Positions 1 through 11,755 of a stretch of 64,000 bases of DNA are shown here, one piece after another. A model generated the notes under the pieces. It saw nothing but the letters and a program-made list of their open reading frames with translations, was not told where the DNA came from and searched no databases. Origin of the DNA: Sisyra terminalis (taxonomy: Eukaryota > Arthropoda > Insecta > Neuroptera > Sisyridae). How positions within the stretch are numbered: position 1 is the stretch's first letter; the number at the start of each line of letters is the position of its first letter. The position numbers and the translations under genes are program-made. The stretch lies in the NCBI GenBank assembly GCA_958496175.1, contig OY292277.1:6386001-6450000 (forward strand). Direction: 5' to 3'.

Positions 1-2388
1 AAAGTCTAGGTAGATAAAAAAAATTCATAAAATTTAAGCCAACATCTAAATTTATATACAAATAACAAAAAAAAAATCATCGTTTCTCTATTACCGGAAC
101 GAACTTAAAAATTATATTTTAAAAACTTTTCCAAAATTTTGGGACATAAACTGCCAATTAATTGTGTATTTTTCTGACATCTTCAGATTTTCCAGTAATG
201 TGGCCACCATTTTCCCTACTGTATGATTTGATGTCCTTACAAATCGTCCAAATTTAAAAAAACATCTGAAATTTGTCATCAAGTATCTAAAATTCAAAGA
301 TTTTTAAAAGTTGAAACTTTCACGAAAAATAATAATAAAAACCATTAGTAAATGGCTTAATTTTGATTTATTAACTCTTGAAATATGAGACAATAGAAAA
401 TCACTGATTATTTTTGTTTAAACAAAAAAAAAACACATTATTCTTTTCCAAAAAAAAAAAAGAACTAATTGATATTTGTACTTATTGAATTTCCATAAAG
501 AATAAAGAATTTATTTTAATGTTTGCAAACATTTTAAAGAAAATATGAATATTTTTGTTTTGTTTTAGATTTTGTTTTATTTATTTTCTTCACTCTGGCA
601 GATAATGAAAAAGTAATTCAGAAATAATTGAAGAATTGAAATTGGTAAGTGAAAAGATGGCAATTGAGCTTGCAACAGAATTAATTTGTTTTTAACCGTC
701 GTAACATTGTTAACGAAAATAATAACAAATGATACTGATTCACAACTGTTAAAACAATTGAGTGAGAAAAACAAAAGAAAATTGCTTTTACAAAAGAATC
801 GTAGGTACTTATATGACTCAAAGAAAATGTTATGAAAAATTTCAAGTCCTAAATTTTATGGAACGATTGTCGTAAATCGAATTTTTGTTCAAATATCAAG
901 GGAGTGGAAAATAGGGACTTCATCTGGATTAAGAGGGAATGATGATTTTTCTTGAATATCCTTTTAAATTTATTTTTTTGATACCCAAATATTTCATACA
1001 TCATTATGGTAAAATAAATCCCAAATATTGAAATAGATATTCTCTTGCCGATATCCTCATTTCCCATTAATAAAATTAGAGTCTAATAATATAAGCATTA
1101 CTTTTTGTGGAAATCATTTGAAGAAATGTGCTTTGAATAGTTCAAATTTGTTCCTCCAGCAGATGCTTGAAAACATGGAATTCTTGGAAATTGAAAAAAA
1201 TATACAAAAAAAAAAGGAATAGAAATCGACAAATTGGATTTAATTACTCTTCACTATCTCTTTAATTATTCCAATAAGTCCATATAAATCAATTCAATTC
1301 ATCCCTAATTCTTCGAATCAAAAACCGAAGAAAAAAAAACACACGCACAAAATACGTAGAACCAATTCACTAAAATCAACTTGAAAAATTTTCAATTAAA
1401 TTTCGAAATATGATTTTTTCTAATGTAAACATTGCATTACAAGTGTTTATCATATTAATTATGCCGATCTTGTACTAAAAAGCCCTAAATAATCTCGATT
1501 GCTTATTCAAGGCCGAAACTTTTCAATAGGTTTCTTATTCTTGAATATTGATTATACTCAAAAATAATTCTCAATATTATATATGTATTATGTAAAATCG
1601 AATGACCAAATTTCATCAAAGGGTTTCCACTCACATATATACAGTGAATTGGTGTTGGTAAGGCCAAGATTTATGATGAAACCAAGGTCGAATTTTTATT
1701 CGACTAATGAATGATGGATGAATTGGTTAATTAATTAATTCAAACATAAATTGATCCCCAAAAATTTGTTGCATAATTTTCAGTGATTTTTCGACATTTG
1801 ACAAAAATAAAAATAAACGCTACAATGCAATTTCTTATCTAAAGAAATATTGTTCTAGGATTTTTGTTAGAAGAGAAAACATTTATCTTATCGTTACATG
1901 TTTAAACAAATAAGGAAGGTGAGGGAAGTAAAAACCTAAATTTGATTTACAAATATACTTAATCTACAAAATATTCTTTAATAACATGTTTATTTATTTT
2001 CTTGATAAACCAAAACATTATTTCCATAAATACTTAAAGAATTTTGTTGTCAATGATTCACATTTTTCCCAAAATAATCTCATATTTGTAATTAAATCTG
2101 ATGACTTATTTAAATTTTTTAAAGTAAAATAGATGGCAAATCAAATTGTAATTGTTATCAGTATTGTTTGAATAGCAATTCGTTTTCAGTGATTTCAAGA
2201 CTTTTATCATTTGATTTAGATTTATTGCTCTATTCATTGATTTCGGCGCAAAATTTATTGTTTTGTTCTAAAAAAGAAAACTGGGATTCATTAAGACTAG
2301 ACTATGAATTGGTTGGATTTATATTCTTCGGAAGTTCTACCAAAGTCTATTCTTTAGATTTAAGACTTGCATGTCTACTTTTCGTAGT
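1..2388. other. AT-rich non-coding DNA
   Basis: No gene, RNA or transposon end recognised. Short ORFs here are low-complexity and lack coding-like third-position bias. Homopolymer A/T runs are frequent. Confidence 0.6.
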
Positions 2389-2396
2389 GATGTAAC

Positions 2397-3103
2397 CAGT
2401 GGCGTAGCTACCTAGGGGCTAGGCGGGGTAGTGCCCCGGGGCCCTCAGGAGGCCTTCGAATCCTTACCAGAAATCTCGATCGAACTGAACTTTTGGAAAT
2501 TCAGTTGGAAGTTCACCAATTATGTAAGGAAATAATGAGCAAATATGGAGTGCTAGAATGCCATCTAACGGAAGTATTTACAGCGATGTTATTATTCTTT
2601 ACAATTCCTGTCACTTCTGCAGCAGCTAAAAGGTCATTTAGCAAATTAAAAATAATAAAAAATTATTTAAGAAATAATATGGGCCAAACTCGATTCCGAT
2701 ATTGATCGCTAATAGCAATTGAAAACAAAACCGCACCAAGCCTGGATTTAAACGAAGTCATTGATACTTTTGTGAAAACTAAAGAGCTAGGAATAAATTG
2801 TAAATATAATTGTTATTTAGTCAGTTGGTAGGCCCGACCTTTATATAATAAGCCCTTGAATCTTCTCCTAATTCGTTTTATTAGCCAAACCTACTCCAAG
2901 TATTAATTGTAATTTATTTTGTTACTGTTTAATATTTTTATTATCTGCCCTGCAGTGCACAAAAAAGAGCTTAAGTAGCTTAGCATTTTTAAAGTATTTG
3001 TATATTTTATATTTTTATTTGATAAAACCTAGTCAGTTTACATAGCAGTGGGGGCCCATTTTTAATTTGCCCCAGAACCCTTGGTTACCTAGCTACGCCA
3101 CTG
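2397..3103 (+). mobile_element. hAT-family element, internally deleted
   Basis: Seen: the left tip reads cagtggcgtagctacctagg and the right tip is its inverted counterpart ending cctagctacgccactg. Both sides carry the same 8-bp direct repeat gatgtaac (2389-2396 and 3104-3111). An 8-bp duplication and a CAG tip are classic for hAT transposons. At 707 bp it is far shorter than an autonomous hAT, but it still holds a transposase C-terminal fragment. A sister copy of 688 bp lies at 37145-37832. Confidence 0.92.
2493..2806 (+). pseudogene. hAT transposase C-terminal (dimerisation) fragment
   Basis: The plus-strand reading contains TSAAAKRSFSKLKIIKNYL, then NNMGQTR, then after an in-frame stop near 2703 IAIENKTAPSLDLNEVIDTF. 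This is the conserved hAT C-terminal dimerisation region (Dimer_Tnp_hAT), in the style of ZMYM1/DUF4371-type transposases. The catalytic part is absent and the in-frame stop breaks it, so it cannot encode an active transposase. It lies wholly inside the hAT element and follows its strand. Confidence 0.8.
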
Positions 3104-3339
3104 GATGTAACTCTTTGTTGAATGTATAGCTTTCGATTTCAAAGATTTTAGATTCAAAAAATTTAAGACTTATAGCCACTTTAAATAGTAAGGGGTGATT
3201 AGAACAAATATTATTAAGCTTTTATCTAAATTGGTTAAAAAAATAGCAAAATTTTTCGACAGTTATGGTTCACAAACAAACCAAAAACTTTTTGGGTTCT
3301 TTGAAATAATACTTGTATAAGCTGTTAAAGAAGAAATCA

Positions 3340-3770
3340 ATCGGGGGATACAATTTAGTGTTATAGTTACATATCTGTCATTTCTATCCAAAATTGAATT
3401 GCACCTCTGGATAGCTAAAGAATCAAAAAATTTGGTAGGCAAAGTGAGAACTATGGCAATTAAAAATTGTTTCGATATTTTCATTTGACATATTTTTTCG
3501 ACATCGAAAAAATACGACCGTTCGTTTAAATTTCAATCTTCATTTCTTAGCATAACCTTCGCAAATCCAGTAATTGATATAGTTTTTGGCGTCTTTGTAA
3601 AATCTGAAGTCATTCCAATCCAGGCTATGTCTCATGGACTAAATAAGTGATAGTTGGAAGGAGTAATATCCTGGGAATATGGCAAGTGGGAAATGATATC
3701 CCATTAAAGTTCCTTGAAAATTTCCTTAACAATTTTTGATGAAAGATGATCTTGTCATGTCTTTTGATGT
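3340..3770 (-). pseudogene. mariner-like transposase relic, C-terminal part
   Basis: Conceptual minus-strand translation over several frames gives IVKEIFKEL, then a region matching the mariner block before the third catalytic Asp, then YHLF-like text, MRHSLDWNDFRFYKDAKNYI and, near the end, RCNSILDRNDRYV. This order follows the mariner C-terminus (…KTYLETLKWE…PYSPDIAPSDYHLF…LPERWxKxxxxxGxYF, family knowledge). It has several frameshifts and stops and no intact ORF. No terminal repeats were found, so only a fragment remains. Confidence 0.5.
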
Positions 3771-3837
3771 ATTAGGAGCGTTAATTATAATTGATGGATC
3801 AATCGCATTAATTGTTACTGGTTACATTCTTCAGTAA

Positions 3838-4311
3838 TTCAAGGTTTAATATCTCGTTTAATATTGATCTTCGAGATTTGGTCTACAAGACCTTTTTTGT
3901 AGGAAATCAAATTCTCTACAAGTTTTTTTATTTATAATTTTTCCGTAGCTCTTGTTATTTACGAGATAAATGCAAAAAAAACGCGAATTTTATGGAAAAA
4001 TCAGGTTCAGTGGCCCGTACTACCTCACCGGTGTGAGTTACGACTTTGTCGCAAAGGGCACTTTTGTAGAGCGTTTAATTCTGAGAAAAAACCATCTTCG
4101 GTAAAAGCGATCCCATGAAATGCCGCTGAGATATAGAAATTTAAAAATAAAAATCAGAGTTTTCGTGTATTTTCAATGGGAAATCTTTACACGTCTTGGT
4201 CGAGGACTTAAAATTAATATTAAGGACTCAAACTTTCAGAGATTTTTTTTTTTTTGGTATTTCCAACAAAATTTCACGATGAGACCAAAAAAAGTCAAAA
4301 AAAAATCACAC
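3838..4311 (+). mobile_element. Palindromic family B element, right half
   Basis: This matches the right arm of the full palindrome at 45411-46224 almost base for base (for example ggtctacaagacctttttt, the central region and the tip aaaaatcacac followed by TA). The left arm is missing, so this is a half element. It starts close to the end of the mariner relic. Confidence 0.8.
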
Positions 4312-4329
4312 TAATATACATATAGAAGG

Positions 4330-4745
4330 GAAACTTTCACCATGTTTTAGTGTTAGGAAAGATGATATACCATGGTACATCCTCTGCTCAATTCTCGTCA
4401 ACATATCCAAAGAATGGATTATTAGAAGAGTATTGGAAAACTGAAAGGACAAAATCTTCGATGACGGAAAAAAGGTGCCGAACTTTCGATATGCGGGTGA
4501 CCCGATTGCTTTGACCCAAAACGAGCAGGAAATATTTGAACTTCTCCAATATATAAAAGTTGCTAGATCTAAATCTGGTCTCCAAAATGGAACCAAAATC
4601 TTGTCTATTAATTGCAGATAAACTTAAGACCATTCCAATGCCAATAAAGGAGCCTCTAAACCCGGAAATCAAGAGAAGATTTATGATCGGGAAAGTAACC
4701 ACTTTCCGGAAAATGACCAAGACTATTCAAAAAAGAAAGTAAGAG
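4330..4745 (+). pseudogene. Non-LTR retrotransposon reverse transcriptase relic
   Basis: Plus-strand reading contains NFRYAGDPIALTQNEQEIFE followed by LLQYIKVARSKSGLQNGTK. This aligns with the reverse transcriptase block around the YADD active site and the following 'GLKINxxKTK' block of non-LTR elements. The second catalytic position is changed (YAGD for YADD) and frames break on both sides, so it is dead. It abuts the half palindrome on its left. Confidence 0.75.
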
Positions 4746-5640
4746 ATTGAGACTTAAGATATATTTTTTAATGAAACCTATAAAAAAGGATTATCAGACA
4801 CTTTAAGATAAATCAGAAGTGAGTCAGCTTTTCTAATTATTGGTAATTTCTCATGGAACAACTCATTAAGCTTTTTAGGGGAAAGAGATCTTAATTTTTT
4901 TACAATCTCATTTTTTTCCTACACTTACTGTATTACTTTGACCTACTGAAGGGAGAGAGGAAATATCCAAATTTCAAAACTTGTCCTTCACAGTTTATGA
5001 ATAGTCCTCTATAGTTCCAAGAAAATAAATCTTGAACTCAAAAAAGTTCATTTAAACCTTTCAAAATCATATTTTCTTTTAGTCCAAAGCAAACATTTTT
5101 AATATTTATGAAAAATAAAGTCTTATATTACTTTAATCTTTTAAAAAAATTAAATGAAAATAAAATGTATTTTCATTAACAATATTTCAATAATAATTGT
5201 TATTGAATAATCCATTACGTATACATTTGTTGCACAATTCCAACACTTACAAGCCTTCAAATTTAATTAAATCGATATTTTCTTTAACAACATAAATATT
5301 CCAAACCTTTTTCAATTGAAAACTCAAATTTTAAATAAAAACCTCTTCCATGTAAAACGACATTTTTTTTTTCGTTAATAAATGTCACACCCACGTCACA
5401 CTTTTTTCCAAAAAAAAAAAAAAATCAATGTTATTTTAAAAATTTCGCATTGTAAAATATTCCCCCTAAGATATCAAGCTGGAGGGACACAAAAAATTGA
5501 ACCTGTTTTTCCCATTTGGGGGAACACAAAATAAAAATTACAATATTCATAATAATAATAAAGGCGAACTAGACGTCTAGAAAAATAGATATTTTTTTTA
5601 CGACAATATAAAACCCTTGTGTCATAATATGAAAGACAGG
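4746..5640. other. AT-rich non-coding DNA
   Basis: No gene or transposon end recognised. Poly-A/T runs are common. Confidence 0.5.
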
Positions 5641-5650
5641 AGGGTAGATC

Positions 5651-5863
5651 TTACACATAATAATAAACAAACCCCAAATCTAAGTCCACTGGATTAAGAG
5701 GGTTGGCTTTACAACGAATTGTCGCATATTTCAACTTAATATTTCCGACGTAACAATGATCTTTCATGATCTTTCCATCATCACCTGGATCATTTACGTA
5801 GATGCAACCCAGGATTAAAGCATTCACAAGAAAGTAAAAAAAAAAAACATTGATAAATTTCAT
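5651..5863 (-). CDS. Possible small secreted protein or first exon
   Basis: The ORF has 70 codons on the minus strand. It opens with MKFINVFFFYFLVNALILGC, which looks like a signal peptide with a hydrophobic core. Then comes a polar, acidic stretch (DPGDDGKIMKDHCYVGN) and a second Cys pair (HCY, IRC). I do not recognise a family. The spacing loosely recalls single-domain von Willebrand type C proteins, but too few cysteines are present to claim it. A CAG/GTGATG inside could be a splice donor, so the exon may end earlier. It stands alone with no neighbour gene. It could be a chance ORF. Confidence 0.3.
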   Translation of the reverse strand: MKFINVFFFYFLVNALILGCIYVNDPGDDGKIMKDHCYVGNIKLKYATIRCKANPLNPVDLDLGFVYYYV

Positions 5864-6411
5864 ATAATTTTTTACTTTGTAACCGAAAAACTTAAATGAT
5901 TATGACCTTTGTTCCAAAGGATAAGGGATACACAAATATTAGTACAAAGATAGCCATGAGACCAAAGTTGACTTGATGAAATCACCGAAATTTCTTCGCC
6001 CCTAAATTCTCAGCTAAATCTATTTTTAATTTTACCCGAATAGAACAGAAATATTAACGCGACAAAGACAAAAGAACACCATTAAGAAATTTTCTTCGTC
6101 TAGACAAACATCCGTCCATTTTGCCATAATAACACGATCAATATATAGCAAGTAGAAAATTATTTATTATACAGATATTTATGTATCTTTTTCTGAGTAT
6201 TTCAAATAAAAATCCGACAAAAAAGAAGAAAGTTGAAACAAAAGACGTAGACTTTTCATATATTTCGTTGCTGTATTGTTTTTGTTGGGACCAAAAACCA
6301 AAAAAAAAAAACAGTTGTTCTATATTTTAAAAACTATTGGGAAAATCAAAGTTGTCGTGGAACAATGCCTTAAAACAAAATACTTAAAAAACAAACAAAA
6401 ATATGGGGCGT

Positions 6412-7503
6412 TTCACGTGAAGTGGACAGCAAAAAAAAAGTGATGTTCTGAAATTTGTTCATATTTGACATAATTGCACTCTAGTAAATATGAATGTGGA
6501 TACAAAATATTTTTTCGAATGATGATTATTTGCCAAGTTATACGCTTTTAAAGAATTGTCGTTTTTGAAATTAGTAATTTTTGAAAAAAAAAATTCGAAT
6601 TAAAAAATTGGCTCAAGTGTACTTTAGCACACCGACAATCTGGCAACGTTGCATTTTGTGGCTAAATTTCCATTATGGACCGATTTAATCGCGAATTAAA
6701 TTAAAAACAAAGTCGAAAATGCAACATTGCCAGATTGTGGGTGTGCTAAAGTACACATGAGCCAATTTTTTTAAAAATTTTAAATTTAGCGGTTTAAATA
6801 GAAAACTGGACATTTTTTTTAATATACAAAACCGGAATTAAACTTTTCAAATCAGAATTTTAGTAACTTCGACCATTTTGATTTTTGATTTTTTTATTTC
6901 AAAATATAGCCTAAAGTGCACTTATGATACACCAAAAGTTTCATAATGAGATCTGCAATAGTTTAGGAGGTAGAGGAATTAAAGTACATACGTGTCGTAC
7001 TGAGTACGTACTTAAGTCAATTGGTTTACGCGATATAATACTAAAAAACGCTGCAATAATTATATTTACTATCCTACTTAAGCGTATTTAAACCTCTAAC
7101 AATGTTGTTGGGTAATTATTCAAATTAAAATAGTACTTATTGAAAAAAATATAAATAGGAAGAAAAAGTTTAAAATAAATTTCGTTATAAGTAATAAAAT
7201 TGTCTGCTAATCAAAGAGGTTAAATGGTTAGAGTGAACGTGCTCCATAAACCCCATGTTAAATTTAAACTTTAATTTCCCCTCAATTTTCCAAGTGATCG
7301 TACCCCTTCCACAGCATATTTGTACAAAATATATTCTCTCCTCTCTTCGTTAAAACAATTTTTTACAAATATGCTGTGGAAGGGGTACGATCACTTGGAA
7401 AATTGAGGGGAAATGAAAGTTTAAATTTAACATGGGGTTTATGGTACAATTATTCCAAATATGAACAAATTTCAGAACATCACTTTTTTCCCCATATGTG
7501 CCC
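6412..7503. repeat. Composite inverted-repeat element (concentric palindromes)
   Basis: The outer arms match: aaaagtgatgttctgaaatt near 6435 and its inverse aatttcagaacatcactttt near 7470. Inside sit two separate palindromes. One is 6603-6770, with arms carrying tgtgctaaagtacac-like text. The other is 7246-7442, with near-perfect arms of about 85 bp around a short AT-rich loop and motifs such as ccataaaccccatgttaaat. No coding capacity. It is probably a foldback transposon with nested insertions. A related fragment (ggctaaattttcatt…ggaccgattta) recurs near 50055. Confidence 0.7.
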
Positions 7504-8271
7504 CATATGTTAGTTTCATAGGAGGCCATGAAACATAAAAGTATGAAAATGCCAGTAATATCAACTTCTATAGCAAATAAATTTTTCTTTTGAAGCTAGA
7601 CTCCCTGTCTCTGCATTTATTCACACCTTGAAATTGAAATTAATAATAATTACATGGAATCAATATCGATTACATTTGATTGGTAATTGGCAATTATCTG
7701 CATTTGATTATTGCATATGACTAATGCCTTAAATGCATCTTTCACATGCACCAACAGTCGACATATATAATTTGTCTATCTACCTACAAATGCAACACGC
7801 AATTACATTGGCGTTTTGCATTTTTTTGCAACACCAACTTGAAGACATCACGACAAAATTAATTGTCGTGTTTTGTTTTTCAATAATTGCACATATTTGC
7901 CAATATTCGTCATTGCTTTCAACTCTAAAATATTCATTCGAAGCAATTAAACGTGCTGCCAAACCTAATTTGTAAATTTAAATTTACCTCAACCGGGGTG
8001 ATAGCTTTTTCGAAACAGTTTGAGAACCTCTGGTTAAGAAGGAATTTGACTCACCTGAAACAAAGAAAACAAAACACATTTTAAAATAGAGCATTATAAT
8101 ATTTAAAATTTCATATAGCGTGCCATTAGTTTAGAGTAAAGAAACTTAAAAATCATCGATATAGTGCCCTAAAAGGGTGAAACAATAAAAATTTTCGTCT
8201 AATTTAGCAAAATTATATGATCCTAAATGGTTTTAAAGAATATTCGATCAAAAAAAAAAAAAAAAAAATTC
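7504..8271. other. Non-coding DNA, possible cis-regulatory stretch
   Basis: Repeat-free unique sequence. 7640-7960 is rich in ATTA/TAAT cores and ATTTGCAT-like words, which would fit homeodomain or POU binding, but such words are common at this base composition. About 8010-8034 resembles a hAT tip (gtttgagaacctctg, also seen at 42575). The two opposing ORFs over 7733-7975 look like chance. Confidence 0.35.
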
Positions 8272-8352
8272 GCTGCGGACAGGATTCGAACCTGTGCGGG
8301 CAGAACCCAATGGATTTCAAGTCCATCTCCTTAACCACTCGGACACCGCAGC
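8272..8352 (-). tRNA. tRNA-Ser (anticodon UGA)
   Basis: The minus strand folds as a tRNA. The 7-bp acceptor stem is GCTGCGG/CCGCAGC. The D-arm region is GAGTGGTTAAGG. The anticodon stem-loop is GATGGACTTGAAATCCATT with TGA at plus positions 8317-8319. A long variable arm (TTGGGTTCTGCCCGC) is typical of class II serine tRNAs, and the T arm is CAGGTTCGAATCCTG. There is no intron. Directly 3' is a run of about 20 T on the minus strand, a strong RNA polymerase III terminator. Confidence 0.97.
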
Positions 8353-9919
8353 TATATGCAGAGAACTCTTATATAGCGTTATAAACCAAATTGGATTTCT
8401 CTTCTCGTAACAATTAGAAATTTATTTATCAATAAAAAATGCTAACAACCATTAACAGCAACAATTTATGTTGTAATAACTATAAAATTCAATTATTAAC
8501 TCATAAAAAAATCAGTTCTCACCAATTTTATTATATTTTCTCCCATAATTCACACACATGCATAGAGCATACAAAAATCCCCTTACATAATATTTTCTAG
8601 ACAATTTTTTCCCTTTGAAATAAGGGTCATTATCCAAGTACCACAATTTAAATAAACGGTTTTAAACACAACAAAATGAATAGACCTCAAAGAATTATAT
8701 ATTAAATAAATTGAGAGCAAGTCTAGAGATTATCTCCCAGCCGGAATCATACGAAGAAAAAAAAACCAAACTAGCAGACCCCCAATATTCGAATCATTTA
8801 ACTATATGCGCCTCTTTTCCCTTTTAATAAATACGATGACTCAAATTACTCCCCTGTGTGTATGTATATGTGTGTTAAAGGGTTTTTTTTTTTTTTATAA
8901 ATTCCTCGACCAAATCTTTATAGAGTATGAAACGCAAGAAAGCTGCTCGAAAGGTCGAAGCGACCCTGTTTCATTCCCTTCGATCAAAACCCTTCTGCCC
9001 CAATAGTTTCGAATGGAAAATAAATTGTATAAAGCCTTTGAAATCAGAACAAAATTGATCGTAAATCAAAGATTTGAGAAATTAATTTTTTATATTGTGA
9101 TATTTAAGGGCTATGTCGATTAATTAATTGAAAAACGATTAGGGTTGAAATACTAATCGATTTGAATGATATTGATTATCAAAGGAATAAATTGATCGAT
9201 TTTTTTTTTGGGTGTATTAAAAAATCGATTATTCTTAAGCACATTAATGATGAAATTATTAAAACCACCGAAATATAATTGTGATAATCGTGGTCAATTG
9301 AAATTATCACCAAAAGATCAAACTTATATTTTGACATTTTAAACAACTTAAAGTGCCCAAATCTTGAAGAGGGGATGGGATATCTTAGGATATTTTTTAA
9401 CAATTTGAAAAATATATGCATTGAATTTTAATCACTCTGGATGAAGTGAATGTTAATAGTAGTTATAACATTAAGGGTTGATTAAAGAGACAGCGGATAT
9501 TGCTTTATTGTAGGGTAATTATTTGCGTTTGGGGGAGTATAAATAATGCAAGTATAAATTAAGAGTATAAATAAATAATGACATGTAATTCAACTTTTCG
9601 ATAAACATCATATATATTGTAATATATTAAGAAGCATCAATTATTTTGTTGCAAATATGCATATAGATGCATTATACTTGCATGTGTGTTTTGTATGATA
9701 CAGTATGATCAGAGTTTAACTAAAATTTTGACCTCAGTTACGGAATCATCTTTGATTTTGATTAAAAATCATTCGAAAATATGGTTGAAACCAAAAGTGC
9801 ATGTTAGCTATCAAAAAATATGAACTTTAGAGAAGTAAAAGGAGTACTATCATTGGGTAGTATGGAATCTGTATTCAACATACGCTATTATTTTCACAAA
9901 AATTTACAGTAGTTAAGTT
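8353..9919. other. AT-rich non-coding DNA
   Basis: No gene, RNA or element end identified. Short ORFs at 8806-9006 and 9179-9421 have no recognisable domains and AT-driven composition. Confidence 0.5.
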
Positions 9920-10501
9920 CAGTGGACCCCCGATAATCCGGCACCCCCTGTAATCCGACATGGTCTATTATTTATTATGTATTGAATATTTTTTTGACAA
10001 TTTTCGCTACACAGAGAGAAAAAAATACCACTATTTAGGACATTTTCTTCATACTATAGGTGCAGCTATTCTTTTGTTTACCTATAATGTAATAACAAAT
10101 GCTTGAAATAAAACAATAAATATTGGTGTTCTTTTCTCAAGAAAATAATTTCAATACCAATAAAATGAATAATTTTTGATTATTTCTATGTACATTTGAT
10201 TGTACACAATTATTTCCTAATGTTAAGTCCTAATATAAGTAAAACGTAAGCTCTCTATTGTGTTGTTTAATTTACTAAATTTGACATATACATAATGAAG
10301 TATGATTTGTATTTCAGAGTACATAATATGTATATAACATGTAGAATATTACCATTGGATCTGTAATTAGTCGGATTACAAGGTACTCTTTCGTAAAAAA
10401 TTCCGGACTATAGGGGGTCTTAGGCAGTACTCTATAATCCGATAAATTTGCTAATCCGAATCTGGCCTGCAAACTGTTTGTCGGATTACCGGGGGTCCAC
10501 T
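9920..10501. mobile_element. pogo/Tigger-like non-autonomous element
   Basis: The left tip is cagtggacccccgataatcc and the right tip ends ggattaccgggggtccact, an inverted pair. Inner repeats of 'aatccgaca' and 'ggattaca' occur throughout. These tips are typical of Tigger (pogo branch of Tc1/mariner) elements. There is no transposase ORF in its 582 bp. A clean TA duplication is visible only on the right, so the left junction may have mutated. Confidence 0.75.
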
Positions 10502-10700
10502 ATACTTGTCAGTAACAACACCCAGGGTATTCTGTAAGCGTTCTATGGAGTTCAGATCCTTCAAAAAGTACCTGAAAGGGCATCTTCCATTGTTAAAGTA
10601 TATAATGAGGTACAATAAGTTAATTCCAGTTTCAGACGCCTATTGTCGTTACTGGTCAAGGATTCACAACTAAATCAGAAGATTCAGAAGTTTCTTTTTG

Positions 10701-11037
10701 GTAACGACTGCTTCTAAAGTTGAACTTTCGTGAGTTGTGTGGCGGGGGTAAAGAGCCGTTTTCTCATCGTGGTAGCAAACGTGCGCGAAAGTAGAGAAAC
10801 CGTGCGCGAAAGTAAATAACAGTGCGAAAAAGTAAAATAAATTAATACCTAAATAAACTTTGATAAGAAATAATTAATATAGGTAATTATTTAGACTGTA
10901 AGTTTAAACTAAAATGTTGTTTTTATTCATAGTTTTTCAATAAATTATTCTTACTATACAGTTTAAATTTGTCATATATAAATAACAATAATTAATTTTT
11001 CAATCTGTTTCTGTGAAACTTTAGAAGCAGTCGTTAC
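10701..11037. mobile_element. MITE with 21-bp inverted tips
   Basis: gtaacgactgcttctaaagtt at the left and aactttagaagcagtcgttac at the right are exact inverses. The interior is non-coding and carries short tandem words (gtgcgcgaaagtaga, gtgcgcgaaagtaaa, gtgcgaaaaagtaaa at 10780-10835). Target duplication and superfamily were not determined. Confidence 0.65.
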
Positions 11038-11044
11038 AAAAAAA

Positions 11045-11755
11045 TTTGTTCGATACTTATGCTTAAAGTGAGGTACCTAGTAGGATGAAATTGAGACACT
11101 TGCTAAAGGGACTGATCATACACAACGAGATCGAGTGCGCTGTGTACCCCCACTCACCTGGCGGCCTCGTGGGATTCTATTGGAATTCTATTGGAAAACA
11201 ACAATAAGATCAAACAGGGCGGCCTTGAGCATCAGTATTTAGTTAATGACTATTTATACCTTTTAAGTAGACTTTTTCAAGTCACGGTTTGCATTTGAAA
11301 AAATCCAGTTTAGATTATATTAGTCCCTAATTTTTTGAAGAACCATGCTGGCTTGCGACTTGGTATCCAGTGGTCACCATTTATTGTTGAAGATAAAATT
11401 ATTTTTTGAGTTATACAGATCGTAAAATGATCAGTCCCTTCAGCTCGTGCATCAATTTCATCCTACTAGAAAACCTCACTTTACGCATATGTATCGAAAA
11501 TAACTATTTACGATCTGTTTAACTCAAAAAATAGTTTTATCTTCAACAATGAATGGTGACCACTGGATACCAAGTCGCAAGCCAGCATGGCTCTTCAAAA
11601 AATTAGGGACTAATCTAATCTAAACTGGATTCTTTCAAATGCAAACCGTGACTTGAAAAAGTCTACTTAAAAGATATAAATCGTCATTCGGTAAATACTG
11701 ATACTCAAGGCCGCCCTGTTTGATCTTATTGTTGTTTTCCAATAGAATTTACGCA
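11045..11755. repeat. Long palindrome with asymmetric loop
   Basis: Arms of about 250 bp (11175-11428 and 11505-11755) are near-perfect inverses, sharing for example tcaaacagggcggccttgag and ggtatccagtggtcaccatt. The loop (11429-11504) is itself inverted relative to 11050-11118 just outside the left arm (tagtaggatgaaattgaga). The whole is therefore an interlocked inverted structure with no coding potential. Confidence 0.75.
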
